From Seonamhaeicola sp. (GTDB lineage Bacteria > Bacteroidota > Bacteroidia > Flavobacteriales > Flavobacteriaceae): 64,000 nucleotides of DNA. The notes under the pieces were generated by a model. That model saw only the letters and a program-made list of their open reading frames with translations. It made no database searches and had not been told where the DNA came from. The stretch is taken from assembly GCF_028281565.1 (NCBI RefSeq), contig NZ_JANQJQ010000021.1:372001-436000 (forward strand), written 5' to 3'. The stretch's first letter is position 1, and each line of letters begins with the position of its first letter. Shown here in pieces: positions 50,440 to 60,518 of this stretch. The position numbers and the translations under genes are program-made.

Positions 50440-52659
50440 ATGAAAAAGGCAGTCAATACGTACACACTAGTTTTTATATCCTTTTTTTTAATCTCTTTTT
50501 TAGGTTGTAAAGAGAAGGAAAATAACCATACAGAAATTGTTGAGTTACCGGCACCCAGGTTTCCTTGGGAAGACACATCACTTTCAATTGATGAAAGAGT
50601 AGATGCGCTTGTAAAAGAAATGACTTTAGAGGAAAAGTGCTCTCAAATGTTGGATGTTTGCCCTTCAATAGAACGCTTAGGGATTCCCGAATATAACTGG
50701 TGGAATGAAGCTTTACACGGTGTAGCCAGAAATGGTAGGGCCACTGTTTTTCCACAGGCTATAGGCCTTGGAGCTACTTTTGATGAAGATCTAATACTTC
50801 GGGTTGGAAATGCTATTTCTGACGAAGCCCGGGCAAAATACAATGAAGCTATTAAAATAGGTAATCGCAGTAGGTATGCAGGACTAACATTTTGGTCGCC
50901 TAACGTGAATATTTTCAGGGATGCCCGTTGGGGGCGTGGTCAGGAAACTTATGGAGAAGACCCGCATTTAACCAGTAGAATTGGGGTGTCGTTTGTAAAG
51001 GGGCTTCAAGGCGATGATCCAAATTATATTAAGGCGGCAGCATGTGCTAAACATTACGCGGTACATAGTGGACCTGAAGAGTTGAGACATGAGTTTAACG
51101 CCGTAGTTTCAAAAAAAGATCTATATGAAACCTATTTGCCTGCATTTAAAGCACTGGTTCAAGAAGCTAATGTGGAAGGGGTTATGGGGGCTTACAACCG
51201 AACTTTAGGAGAACCTTGTTGCGGCAGTCCGTATTTGTTACAGGATATTTTAAGAGATGATTGGGGGTTTGATGGTTACATTGTGTCCGATTGTTGGGCT
51301 ATTAATGACTTTCATTTGTATCATAAAGTCACTAAAACAGCAGAGGAATCGTCAGCTTTAGCTTTAAAATCAGGAATAAATATTAACTGCGGAAATGCTT
51401 TTAATGTGTTAAAAAGTGCTTTAGATCAAGGACTAATTACAGAAGCATTAATTGATAAAAGATTAGAAGAAAACTTAGTAACACGTTTTAAATTAGGATT
51501 GTTTGATCCGGTTGGCTCCGGCCCTTATGATAGTTTAGATGCTTCAGTTGTAGATTCTGAAGCGCATAGAAAAATAGCCAGAGAAGCTGCTCAAAAATCA
51601 ATTGTATTGTTGAAGAACAAAAACAATATTCTTCCGCTGGATAAAAATATTAAAACCCTATATGTAGTTGGTCCACATGCCTCAAGCGAAGAAGTGTTGT
51701 TAGGTAATTATTACGGGTTAACAAGCAGCACACAGACTATTTTAGACGGGATTGTTGGTAAGGTAAGTCCGGGAACAAGTATTAATTATAAATACGGGAT
51801 GCTGCCTTTTAGAGATAATGTAAATCCCATTGATTGGTCTACAGGTGAAGCGGGAAAAGCAGAAGCCTGTATTGCGGTTATGGGTATTTCGGCATTATTA
51901 GAAGGTGAAGAAGGCGAAGCTATTGCATCCAGTGAAAAAGGAGATAGAACAAAGATTAAATTACCTCAAAATCAGATAGATTATATTAAAAAGATTAAAA
52001 GTAAAACGGATAAACCATTAATTCTTGTTTTAACAGGAGGTAGTCCAATCGCCATTCCGGAATTACATGATATAGTTGATGCGGTTTTATTTGTTTGGTA
52101 CCCTGGTGAAGAAGGAGGCAATGCTGTAGCCGATATTATTTTTGGCGATGTGCCACCTTCGGGAAAACTACCAATCACCTTCCCAAAATCAGTGGATCAA
52201 TTACCGCCTTATGAAGATTATAATATGAAAGGCAGAACCTATAAATACATGGCAGAAGCCCCTTTATATCCTTTTGGTTTCGGATTGTCCTATACCTCAT
52301 TTGAATACAAAAATTTAAGTATTGATGATGCTTTTAATGTAACTGTAGAGATTTCAAATACAGGGAAATTAGCTTCAGAAGAGGTAGTGCAACTATATAT
52401 AAGCTCACCTAAATCCGGGGCAGAAGACCCCATTTTTGATTTGAAATCTTTTAAAAGAGTGTCTTTAGAACCTGGAAAAAGTGAAAAGCTGACGTTCAAA
52501 TTGAACAAGGCTACTTTCAACCAGTTTGATGACAATGGAAAAGAAGTTCTTAGGGACGGGGAATATACTATTTATGTCGGCGGTTCATTGCCATCACAAA
52601 GAAGTGTGGATTTAGGAGCTTCAATACCGGCAAGGATTAAAATGGATGTAAACAGGTGA
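50440..52659 (+). CDS. GH3 beta-glycosidase (xylosidase/glucosidase-like) lipoprotein
   Basis: A 739-residue exported enzyme (lipobox FLGC). GH3 N-terminal barrel: 'WWNEALHGVARNGRATVFPQAIGLGATF' and 'NIFRDARWGRGQETYGEDP', with the nucleophile Asp284 in 'GYIVSDCW'. The alpha/beta sandwich follows, and a fibronectin-type III-like domain ends the protein. The xylosidase-like form 'EYNWWNEALHG' suggests beta-xylosidase rather than beta-glucosidase. It lies between two sulfatase genes in a same-strand series (sulfatase, GH3, sulfatase, GH43, sulfatase). Confidence 0.93.
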   Translation: MKKAVNTYTLVFISFFLISFLGCKEKENNHTEIVELPAPRFPWEDTSLSIDERVDALVKEMTLEEKCSQMLDVCPSIERLGIPEYNWWNEALHGVARNGRATVFPQAIGLGATFDEDLILRVGNAISDEARAKYNEAIKIGNRSRYAGLTFWSPNVNIFRDARWGRGQETYGEDPHLTSRIGVSFVKGLQGDDPNYIKAAACAKHYAVHSGPEELRHEFNAVVSKKDLYETYLPAFKALVQEANVEGVMGAYNRTLGEPCCGSPYLLQDILRDDWGFDGYIVSDCWAINDFHLYHKVTKTAEESSALALKSGININCGNAFNVLKSALDQGLITEALIDKRLEENLVTRFKLGLFDPVGSGPYDSLDASVVDSEAHRKIAREAAQKSIVLLKNKNNILPLDKNIKTLYVVGPHASSEEVLLGNYYGLTSSTQTILDGIVGKVSPGTSINYKYGMLPFRDNVNPIDWSTGEAGKAEACIAVMGISALLEGEEGEAIASSEKGDRTKIKLPQNQIDYIKKIKSKTDKPLILVLTGGSPIAIPELHDIVDAVLFVWYPGEEGGNAVADIIFGDVPPSGKLPITFPKSVDQLPPYEDYNMKGRTYKYMAEAPLYPFGFGLSYTSFEYKNLSIDDAFNVTVEISNTGKLASEEVVQLYISSPKSGAEDPIFDLKSFKRVSLEPGKSEKLTFKLNKATFNQFDDNGKEVLRDGEYTIYVGGSLPSQRSVDLGASIPARIKMDVNR

Positions 52660-52740
52660 TATGTACATTTGTAATATAAACTAAAACATATGTAGGGTTT
52701 ATTTGTTTTTACAAAACCTAGCTTTGTAAAAACACCACTC

Positions 52741-54045
52741 ATGAAGCAGCTATTAGTTTTAGTATTCCTTTTTAGTTTATCAACTTTTGCCCAACCTAAT
52801 ATTATTTTAATTGAGTCTGATGATCAGAGTAATCTGGCGGTTGGTGCTTACGGATTTGGAAAAATCAATACACCTAATATTGATTCTTTAGCAGAATCCG
52901 GCGTGTATTTTACCAATGCATACAATATGGGCTGTTGGTCACCAGCCGTTTGTATACCCAGCAGAACCATGTTATTTAACGGTGTACACTTGTGGGAAGC
53001 TTCTAAAATTAACAAAACCAGAGTTCCGGGACCGTCACTTACCGAAAGATTAAAAGGCAGGGGCTACGAAACTTACTTTACAGGGAAATGGCATGCCTGG
53101 GGAAAATCGGCTAAAGAAACATTTGACCACTTCGGAACTATTACACCAGGGCAGTTAAAAACATACAATGCACCCGAGGGGCACTATACGGATATAGTGG
53201 GGAACGAAGCGGTATCTTTTATAAATGATGCTGCAAAAAAGGATGATCCGTTCTTTTTATATGTTGCCTTTAACGCGCCTCATGTACCCCGTCAAACGGA
53301 GCAAAAGTATTACGATATGTACCCAAAAGATGAGGTTGTATTACCGCCTAGTGTGAAGAAAGGCCCGTTACATCCTCAGATAAAATATAATTATACCTCA
53401 GCACCCTTAAACCCTAATACCATGCGAGGACGTTACCAGCAAAATAATGCCATGGTAACGCATATGGACGATAGAATAGGCGATATTTTAAAAGCATTGA
53501 AAGAAAAAGGCCTTTATGAAAATTCTATCATCATTTTTATGTCCGATCACGGTATCAGCTTTGGAGAAAACGGCGTAGCCGGTAAAGTGTGTTTATATGA
53601 TGTGAGCGCCAAAGCACCTTTAATAATTAAAGGCCCTGGCATACCAAAGAATATAAGGCTACGACAGCGTTTGTATTTGCAGGATATTTACCCAACTATT
53701 TTAGATTTTGTAGGTGCGGATATTCCCGATTATATGGACTTTAAATCCTTAAAGACTGTCATAGAGAAACCATCTGAAGATGACGTCTATAATTCCATTT
53801 ATCTGGCCATGTTTGATGATCAAAGAAGTATCATTCAGGATGATTATAAACTGATCATGTATCCGAAGGCAAAAGTAGCAGAACTGTATAATCTTAAAAA
53901 AGACCAATGGGAAACCAATAATTTAATGGTAAAATCGAATTCAAAACCCATTGTAAAAAAGCTTTTAAAAGCGTTTGTACAATGGCAACAAGAAACCGGT
54001 GATGCCTTAGATATCAGGTTAGCGTTTCCGGAATACTTTAACTAA
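52741..54045 (+). CDS. S1 family sulfatase (2)
   Basis: A 434-residue sulfatase with an ordinary signal peptide (about 1-17, ending FAQ). The formylglycine motif is C-I-P-S-R with Cys71, and 'IESDDQSNLAVGAYG' and 'MSDHGISFGE' give the metal ligands. It is smaller than the first sulfatase and belongs to another branch (choline-sulfatase/iduronate-sulfatase-like impression). GH43 follows after seven bases, so the two are probably co-transcribed. Confidence 0.93.
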   Translation: MKQLLVLVFLFSLSTFAQPNIILIESDDQSNLAVGAYGFGKINTPNIDSLAESGVYFTNAYNMGCWSPAVCIPSRTMLFNGVHLWEASKINKTRVPGPSLTERLKGRGYETYFTGKWHAWGKSAKETFDHFGTITPGQLKTYNAPEGHYTDIVGNEAVSFINDAAKKDDPFFLYVAFNAPHVPRQTEQKYYDMYPKDEVVLPPSVKKGPLHPQIKYNYTSAPLNPNTMRGRYQQNNAMVTHMDDRIGDILKALKEKGLYENSIIIFMSDHGISFGENGVAGKVCLYDVSAKAPLIIKGPGIPKNIRLRQRLYLQDIYPTILDFVGADIPDYMDFKSLKTVIEKPSEDDVYNSIYLAMFDDQRSIIQDDYKLIMYPKAKVAELYNLKKDQWETNNLMVKSNSKPIVKKLLKAFVQWQQETGDALDIRLAFPEYFN

Positions 54046-54052
54046 AGCAAAA

Positions 54053-55390
54053 ATGAAAAAAAGTCTGATCTTATTAGCAGTCAGTATAATGTTACAGAGT
54101 GTAACATCACAAAATCCTTTAGTAACACATATTTTTACTGCAGACCCTACAGCTCGTGTATATGATGGAAAATTATACGTATATCCATCCCACGATATTG
54201 TACCTCCGAAAGGTACGGAAGCACCGCGGTTTTGTATGCCTGATTATCATTTGTTCTCTTTAGAAGGAGGTAATACATGGAAAGATTATGGTATTATTTT
54301 AGATCAAAACGATGTGCCTTGGGGAGCGAAAAATTCTTATGGCATGTGGGCACCGGATTGTATTAAAAAAGGTGATACTTATTACTACTATTACCCGGCA
54401 AAACCAACTGATGGTTCGGCGTTCAGGCGTATCGGTATTGGAACGTCTAAAAGTCCGACAGGGCCTTTTAAATGGGAAGCATCTTATATAAAAGGTGTTA
54501 GTGGCATTGATCCCGGTTTATTATTGGATGACCATGGTAAGGCATACTTATATTTTGGCGGCGGAAAAGAATTGTTTGTAGCACCGCTAAAAGACAATAT
54601 GAAAGAAATAGCTGCCGATCCCATAAAAGTGGAAGGGTTACCTGCCGGGTACAAAGAAGGGTCCTTCTGTTTTAAAAAGGACGGTAAATACTATTTTACG
54701 TTTGCGCATGTGTTTGCCGATGAAGGCTATTCGATAGGATATGCCATCAGCGATAACCCCTTAGGGCCGTTTGTTTACCAGGGAAAAATAATGGATAATA
54801 TTAGTAACGGTACCAATCACCATTCTGTAGTGAATTACAAAGGTAGATGGATATTGTTTTATCACTATTGGCAAATAAGCGGTTATAATAAATTACGCTC
54901 CATGTGTGCCGATTATATGGAGTTCAAAAAAGATGGTACCATTAAAAAAGTAAAGCCCACCATGCGCGGTATTAATTCACCTACTATTGGCGAGGAAATT
55001 CAGGTTGACAGACATAACGGTATACATAATGCTAAAACAGCTTTTGTTGGAGGTGATGAGCCTTTGGGTTGGATGGTTTGTGATACTAAAATGATGAGCC
55101 ATGTACAATTTAACAGCGTAGATTTTGCCGATGGTTCTGCCACTAAAATGCAGGCCAGAGTGGCTTGCGGACAACGTATAGGCCATTTTGAAGTACGAAT
55201 AGGGAACTCTAAGGGGAAATTAATTGCCAAGTTCCCAATTGAATATACCGGTGGTTGGAGTTCCTGGGAAACTATAGAGACACCATTGCTTGAGAAGGTT
55301 ACCGGGAAGCAAAACATTGTGGTTGTTTTTCACTCTGACTGGGGGTCTGATAAGGCCGTAAATTTAAATTGGTTAAAATTGATTAAATAA
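54053..55390 (+). CDS. GH43 glycosidase with C-terminal CBM6-like domain
   Basis: A 445-residue exported protein (signal about 1-19, ending VTSQ). The five-blade propeller has the GH43 residues Asp31 ('TADPTARVYDG'), Asp153 ('GIDPGLLLDD') and Glu202 ('YKEGSFCFKKD'). Residues about 320-445 form a CBM6-like beta sandwich ('GGWSSWETIETPLLEKVTGKQ'), which probably binds xylan-like or galactan-like chains. GH43 enzymes act on alpha-L-arabinofuranosides or beta-xylosides. Its stop overlaps the next sulfatase start by one base. Confidence 0.93.
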   Translation: MKKSLILLAVSIMLQSVTSQNPLVTHIFTADPTARVYDGKLYVYPSHDIVPPKGTEAPRFCMPDYHLFSLEGGNTWKDYGIILDQNDVPWGAKNSYGMWAPDCIKKGDTYYYYYPAKPTDGSAFRRIGIGTSKSPTGPFKWEASYIKGVSGIDPGLLLDDHGKAYLYFGGGKELFVAPLKDNMKEIAADPIKVEGLPAGYKEGSFCFKKDGKYYFTFAHVFADEGYSIGYAISDNPLGPFVYQGKIMDNISNGTNHHSVVNYKGRWILFYHYWQISGYNKLRSMCADYMEFKKDGTIKKVKPTMRGINSPTIGEEIQVDRHNGIHNAKTAFVGGDEPLGWMVCDTKMMSHVQFNSVDFADGSATKMQARVACGQRIGHFEVRIGNSKGKLIAKFPIEYTGGWSSWETIETPLLEKVTGKQNIVVVFHSDWGSDKAVNLNWLKLIK

Positions 55391-56916
55391 TGATGAAAGT
55401 AAAAAGATTAGCGATTGTATGGTTCGCCATTTGTTGTTCGTTTGGTTATGCACAACAACCTAATGTCATAGTAGTATTAGCAGACGATATTGGTACCGGT
55501 GATATTTCGTATTATAGAAAAATGCACTCCAATAACATTATTGTAGAAACGCCAACACTTGATAAATTATCTAAAGAAGGGATTGTTTTTACCGATGCCC
55601 ATTCTCCGGCAGCATTGTGTGCACCAACGCGTTATGCCATTATGACCGGAAATCACTGTTACCGTAGCTATGCGCCCTGGGGTGTTTGGGGGTGTTATCA
55701 GCCATCACCTATTGAAAGGGATCAGCTTACTTTGGGGAAACTAATGAAGCAAGCCGGTTACAGAACCTCATTCTTCGGGAAATGGGGATTCGGGATGGAT
55801 TTTGGTAGAAAAGATAATCCTGATGTTGTGTATAGTAGCCCCAGAAAGGAACATGAAACCGACGTGGATATTTCAAAAGTGATTGACAGAGGCCCCGTCC
55901 AGAATGGGTTTGATTACAGCTATATGTATCCTGCCGGGATCCAGGCAGAACCTTATGCAGTGTATGAAAATGGTGTTATGGAACCTTTAAAAGAAGATTC
56001 CGAAATCATTCTTATTACCAAAGCATATGGTAAAAACCTTGGTTTTAAGTTAGATAAGAAAGAAGGACTGGGTGATAGTAACTGGAATCCGTTTAATGCC
56101 AGTGAATTGTTGGTTGATAAGGCTGTTAAATTCATTGAAAGAAATGCCAAAACAAAAGAGCCATTCTTTATGTATTACTGTTCTCAGGCGGTACATAAGC
56201 CCCATACACCTTCAAAATCTTTAAACGGAACCAAAATAGCGGGAACCACACCTTCAAATCATTTGGATATGGTTAAGGAGTTGGATGTTCAAATGGAAAT
56301 GTTGATACAAACCTTGAAAGCACAGGGTGTTTATGATAATACCTTGATCATTTTCACTTCGGATAACGGAGGATTACAAGTTAAGCCAACCATTCAATTC
56401 GGACATAAATCGAGTAACATTTACAGAGGCGGAAAAAATCAGGCCTATGAAGGCGGGACCCGAGTGCCGTTTATTGCCTGGTGGCCAGGCAAAATTAAGG
56501 GAAAACAAATATCAGATACACCGGTTTTAGGAATTGACGTTATGGCTACTTTAGCAGCAGTCACCAGTCAAAAGCTCGGGGAAAATCAAGCTATGGATTC
56601 TTCCAACTTATTGCCAATTATGCTTGGTAAAAAGAATGTTGAACCGCATGACTTTTTAATCACTCAAAGCGGCACCAGCAAGCGTGTTATGATTACTGAT
56701 GATGGGTGGAAATTAATTATTCAGGTTGATAAAAAGGATAAAACCGATGCTACAAGAACGCCTTTTGCACTGTTCAATTTGAACAATAATGTTTCGGAAA
56801 ATGAAAATCAAAACCTTATCAACAAACCAAAATATCAAGCTAAGGTTAAAGCACTTTTTGAGAAATACAATAAGACGCGAGATAGTAAAGTAAAAACTAG
56901 GTCTGAAATATACTAG
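55390..56916 (+). CDS. S1 family sulfatase (3)
   Basis: A 508-residue sulfatase with a signal peptide (about 1-22, ending GYAQ). The modification motif is C-A-P-T-R with Cys77, and 'LADDIGTGDISYY' and 'TSDNGGLQ' carry the metal ligands. The 'ADD-x-G-x-GD' start is that of arylsulfatase A-like branches. It overlaps the GH43 gene by one base (TAATG) and ends the sulfatase-GH3-sulfatase-GH43-sulfatase series. Each of the three sulfatases looks different, so they probably remove sulfate from different positions. Confidence 0.93.
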   Translation: MMKVKRLAIVWFAICCSFGYAQQPNVIVVLADDIGTGDISYYRKMHSNNIIVETPTLDKLSKEGIVFTDAHSPAALCAPTRYAIMTGNHCYRSYAPWGVWGCYQPSPIERDQLTLGKLMKQAGYRTSFFGKWGFGMDFGRKDNPDVVYSSPRKEHETDVDISKVIDRGPVQNGFDYSYMYPAGIQAEPYAVYENGVMEPLKEDSEIILITKAYGKNLGFKLDKKEGLGDSNWNPFNASELLVDKAVKFIERNAKTKEPFFMYYCSQAVHKPHTPSKSLNGTKIAGTTPSNHLDMVKELDVQMEMLIQTLKAQGVYDNTLIIFTSDNGGLQVKPTIQFGHKSSNIYRGGKNQAYEGGTRVPFIAWWPGKIKGKQISDTPVLGIDVMATLAAVTSQKLGENQAMDSSNLLPIMLGKKNVEPHDFLITQSGTSKRVMITDDGWKLIIQVDKKDKTDATRTPFALFNLNNNVSENENQNLINKPKYQAKVKALFEKYNKTRDSKVKTRSEIY

Positions 56917-56920
56917 AATT

Positions 56921-56989
56921 GTCATTCTGAGGTACGAAGAATCTCATCCATTAATAAAAATAGAGATTCTTAACTATGTTCAGAATGAC
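56921..56989. repeat. Palindromic element between sulfatase and esterase genes
   Basis: GTCATTCTGA and TCAGAATGAC form the outer arms (56921-56930 and 56980-56989), and GAAGAATCTC with GAGATTCTT form the inner arms. It fills the gap between convergent genes and is related to the element at 47141-47253. It can act as a bidirectional terminator. Confidence 0.7.
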
Positions 56990-57011
56990 ATGCTTTGGAT
57001 AGTCTCGTTTT

Positions 57012-57851
57012 TTATTTCAAGATTTTTTCCAGCCAGTTTTCTGCCAACCTGGGCCACATTTTAGCAGCTTCATTTCCCGGGCGTAGACCATAACCATGTC
57101 CGCCGTTTTGTATAAAATGGAGATCCACAGGAATTTTATGATCTCTTAAAGCCGTGGTCATGACTAATGCGCTATTGCCGTATTTGTCATCTGCCGTAGC
57201 GAAAATGAAAAAAGGTGGTGCATTTTCAGGAATTTTAATTTCCGGGGTCAGGCTTCTGTTTTCGCCTTTATCTAAATAGGCTGGATATATTAAAACAGCA
57301 AAATCAGGCCGGCATGATATAGCATCTATGGCATCACTTTTTTTATAAGAATCCGATGTGAACAGGGTAGCGGCCCTGGCACTCAAACTACCACCGGCTG
57401 AAAACCCAAGCACACCAATTTTATCAGGGTCTATGTCATAGGTTTCAGCATTATGTCTGATCATTCTAACAGCTCTTTGGATATCATTTAAGGCTCCCAG
57501 TTGTTTTTGTGGTACCCGGTAGTGTAAAACGAAAGCCGTATAGCCCAAACTATTTAACCACTGTGCTACCTCGGTACCTTCCAGGTTTGTAGAAAGTACG
57601 CCATAACCACCGCCGGGGCAAACTATAACAGCACCTTTAGATTTATGGGCTTTTACAGGTTTAAAAACTAAAAAGTCCGGATTGGTTACTTTTGAATATC
57701 TGATAACCTTGTTCTTTTTGTTATCGGATATTTCATGAGCCTGTTTCGGCTCTGTTTCGTTAGGGACATCGTTAGGCCATAAGTAAACATTGGATTGTGC
57801 TATAACTACTTGCGTGAAAATTAACGTGATTAAAACGAATACTTTTTTCAT
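57012..57851 (-). CDS. Alpha/beta hydrolase, acetyl-esterase-like, exported
   Basis: A 279-residue esterase/lipase-like protein with a signal peptide (about 1-19, ending VIAQ). The oxyanion segment is 'CPGGGYG', the nucleophile is Ser151 in 'GFSAGGS', Asp is in 'ATADDKYG' and His is in 'GGHGYG'. It resembles acetylxylan esterases of Bacteroidota polysaccharide loci. It probably removes acetyl groups from the glycan. The signal peptide places it in the periplasm. Confidence 0.9.
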   Translation of the reverse strand: MKKVFVLITLIFTQVVIAQSNVYLWPNDVPNETEPKQAHEISDNKKNKVIRYSKVTNPDFLVFKPVKAHKSKGAVIVCPGGGYGVLSTNLEGTEVAQWLNSLGYTAFVLHYRVPQKQLGALNDIQRAVRMIRHNAETYDIDPDKIGVLGFSAGGSLSARAATLFTSDSYKKSDAIDAISCRPDFAVLIYPAYLDKGENRSLTPEIKIPENAPPFFIFATADDKYGNSALVMTTALRDHKIPVDLHFIQNGGHGYGLRPGNEAAKMWPRLAENWLEKILK

Positions 57852-57882
57852 CTGTTTATTTTTATTGTTTCTTAATTTGTCA

Positions 57883-57905
57883 TACTTCGACTAAGCTGAG
57901 CACAG
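57883..57905. repeat. Degenerate copy of the dispersed repeat core
   Basis: ACTTCGACTAAGCTGAGCAC resembles the core ACTTCGACAAGCTCAG of the repeats at 10964 and 13649. It lies between two minus-strand genes. Confidence 0.4.
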
Positions 57906-57920
57906 GAATGTAATTCGCCA

Positions 57921-58013
57921 TTAAACATTTAACTCCACAGTTTTTATTATTTTATTTGGAGTCGTTGAACCTTTGGTTTCAGTGGGTATTACCGTTTGAT
58001 TATTATGGCTCAT
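57921..58013 (-). CDS. Possible 30-residue protein or 3' extension of GH2
   Basis: ATG at 58013 opens a 30-codon frame ending at 57921 that is polar and protein-like ('TVIPTETKGSTTPNK'). It is in the same frame as the GH2 gene upstream, whose TAA stop lies seven codons before this ATG, with no other stop between. It could be a small gene or the old C-terminal tail of GH2 behind a premature stop. I cannot decide. Confidence 0.25.
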   Translation of the reverse strand: MSHNNQTVIPTETKGSTTPNKIIKTVELNV

Positions 58014-58031
58014 TTCATAGGAATACACTAC

Positions 58032-60518
58032 TTATTTAGTTTCTATTGAAATAGTTTTATCTGCTAAGCCATCTGATGATGTAGTAATATTGATGGTCCC
58101 CCCAGTTTCTTCAGATTTAACAATCAACAAGCATTTACCGCTAAAGGCTTTTCTCTGAGGCGCTCTAAAAGACGCTAACGAGGTTTGGTCACCATTACCA
58201 ACAGCGGCTAAAGTACCGGCACCTTCAACTTTAAAATTAATTAAGTTATCAGCTTTCGGGCATAAATTCCCGTTTTCATCCAATACACTAACACTAATAA
58301 AAGACAGGTCTTTACCATCAGCAGTAATGGAACTCCTGTCAGCTTCTAATTTAATTTTAGCCGGCTTTCCGGCTGTTTTAATTTCTTTAGTAGCAGCTTC
58401 CTTACCGGCTTTATACGCCACCACTTTTATTGAACCGGGTTGGTAGGGAAGATGCCAGGATAGCCTGTATTTTGTTTTATACATACCTTTTTCAAACTCA
58501 TGATATTCCGAAGGAATTTCAGTGAAATCTTTTCCTTTGACTTTTTTACCGAATGATTTTCCGTTTACAAACAATTCCACTTCGTCACAGTTGGTATAGG
58601 AAAACACAGGGATCATGTCACCTTCCTGTCCTTCCCAGTTCCAATGTGGCAGTACGTGTACCATAGGCTCAGAGGTCCACTGACTTTGATACAGATAGTA
58701 GCGGTCTTTTGGGAATCCACATAGGTCCACCGGTGCAAAATAGGATGAACGTGATGGCCAATCGTCATTCCAATACCCGTTGGTGGAGTTATCCCTTCCG
58801 CCGTATGGTGTTGGTTCGCCTAAATAATCAAAACCGGTCCATACAAACTCTCCAAGGGAGTTAGGTTGTTGTTCCAGAGCATCGAACTCAATATCGGGAG
58901 CATAAGCCCAGGGTGGGCCAACCGTAACATCGTAACTGGACACGTGGTTGGTTTCATGTTTTTCTTTAAACTCAATCGGCAAATGATAGATGCCACGACT
59001 ACTGGTTTGTGATGAGGTTTCGGAACCGTAAACGATCATTTCAGGGTTTTCTTCAACAATTTTTGAGTAGGTGGTAGGCCAGTAGTTCATACCCACAATA
59101 TCCACATAGTTTGCCAGTTTATTTTTAAAGGGAGCCGGATAGTAGTTAAAACCAACCGTAGTTGGCCTTGTATGGTCTTCATCATGGCAAATATCGGTTA
59201 AATGCTTAGTGAGTTTCCAGCCATCAGGTTTTCCCTGCTCAAGAATTTCGTTTCCAATACTCCACATAATAACGGAAGGATGGTTCCTGTCACGTTTTAT
59301 CATATCACGTAGATCTTTTTCATGCCACTCATCAAAGTATTTATGGTAACCGTTAGGGACTTTACCAATTTTCCACTCGTCAAAAGCCTCATCAATAACT
59401 ACAATACCCAATTTGTCACATACTTCTAACATTTCGGGGGATGGGGGATTATGACTGGTACGAAGCGCGTTAACGCCCATACTTTGCATAATTTGCATTT
59501 GGCGTTCCGTAGCTCTGTAATTAACGCCTGCCCCTAAAGGCCCTAAATCATGGTGCATACACACCCCATTAAAGATTACTTTTTTTCCGTTTAAAAGAAA
59601 ACCATCCTGTGTGTTAAATTCGATGGTTCTGACGCCAAAAGGTGTTTCGTATGCATCAACAATGTCATTTCTAATTCGTATCGAACTATGAGCCGTATAT
59701 AGATAAGATTTATTAATATCCCATAGAGTTACATTTGAAATTTGAGCCGTTTCCGAAACCACTTTTTCAGAATTGGCATCAAGGATAACTGTGGATTCAC
59801 TTTCAGTTACTACATGTCCACCGGCATCTTTTATAACCGTTATCAGGATAGCTTCCGTACTGCTACCGGATGTGTTTTTAATGGTAGTTTCAATGTTAAC
59901 ATCTGCATTACCTTCAGCAACCTTTGGAGTCGTAATGTAAGTGCCCCATTGGGGGATATGAATCGGGTTATTGATTTTCAATCTGACATTCCTGTAAATA
60001 CCGGCACCGGCATACCAGCGCATGGATAGATCTTCAGGGGCTAATCTGACGGCGATTACATTGTCACCGCCAAAATTGATATATTCCGTTAGATCAAACT
60101 CAAAACCAATATAACCATAGGGCCTTTCACCAATATAGTGTCCGTTTAAGTACACTTTAGAATTACTCATGGCACCATCAAATTCCACGGATATTTGTTT
60201 GCCTTCTAAAGATTTGTCAATAGTAAAATGTTTTCTGTACCACCCAATGCCGTGAACCGGCAATCCTCCTGTTCGGGCATTGTATTTGCTATCAAAAGGG
60301 CCTTCTATAGACCAATCATGGGGTAAGGTGACTTTTTGCCAGTCAGAGTCATCAAAGTTTATCGTTTCTGCTCCCGGATTACTGTCTTTCTGAAATAACC
60401 ATGCTTTGTTAAAATCCTGATCAGGAATTGCGCTTGAAATGGGGTCTTTAGATTTACATGAAGTGATCAATAATGTTGAGGTAAAAAATAAAATGAAATT
60501 CAGCTTAAAAGAATGCAC
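58032..60518 (-). CDS. GH2 beta-galactosidase-type lipoprotein
   Basis: An 828-residue exported GH2 enzyme (lipobox ITSC, Cys21). It has a jelly-roll domain ('VEFDGAMSNSKVYLNGHYIGERPYGYIGFEFDL'), an Ig domain and the barrel. The acid/base is Glu424 in 'SIGNEI' and the nucleophile Glu500 in 'YGSETSS'. DUF4982-like and bacterial Ig-like domains occupy about residues 620-828. It resembles exo-beta-galactosidases of marine polysaccharide loci. It is divergent from the third GH29. Confidence 0.93.
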   Translation of the reverse strand: MHSFKLNFILFFTSTLLITSCKSKDPISSAIPDQDFNKAWLFQKDSNPGAETINFDDSDWQKVTLPHDWSIEGPFDSKYNARTGGLPVHGIGWYRKHFTIDKSLEGKQISVEFDGAMSNSKVYLNGHYIGERPYGYIGFEFDLTEYINFGGDNVIAVRLAPEDLSMRWYAGAGIYRNVRLKINNPIHIPQWGTYITTPKVAEGNADVNIETTIKNTSGSSTEAILITVIKDAGGHVVTESESTVILDANSEKVVSETAQISNVTLWDINKSYLYTAHSSIRIRNDIVDAYETPFGVRTIEFNTQDGFLLNGKKVIFNGVCMHHDLGPLGAGVNYRATERQMQIMQSMGVNALRTSHNPPSPEMLEVCDKLGIVVIDEAFDEWKIGKVPNGYHKYFDEWHEKDLRDMIKRDRNHPSVIMWSIGNEILEQGKPDGWKLTKHLTDICHDEDHTRPTTVGFNYYPAPFKNKLANYVDIVGMNYWPTTYSKIVEENPEMIVYGSETSSQTSSRGIYHLPIEFKEKHETNHVSSYDVTVGPPWAYAPDIEFDALEQQPNSLGEFVWTGFDYLGEPTPYGGRDNSTNGYWNDDWPSRSSYFAPVDLCGFPKDRYYLYQSQWTSEPMVHVLPHWNWEGQEGDMIPVFSYTNCDEVELFVNGKSFGKKVKGKDFTEIPSEYHEFEKGMYKTKYRLSWHLPYQPGSIKVVAYKAGKEAATKEIKTAGKPAKIKLEADRSSITADGKDLSFISVSVLDENGNLCPKADNLINFKVEGAGTLAAVGNGDQTSLASFRAPQRKAFSGKCLLIVKSEETGGTINITTSSDGLADKTISIETK

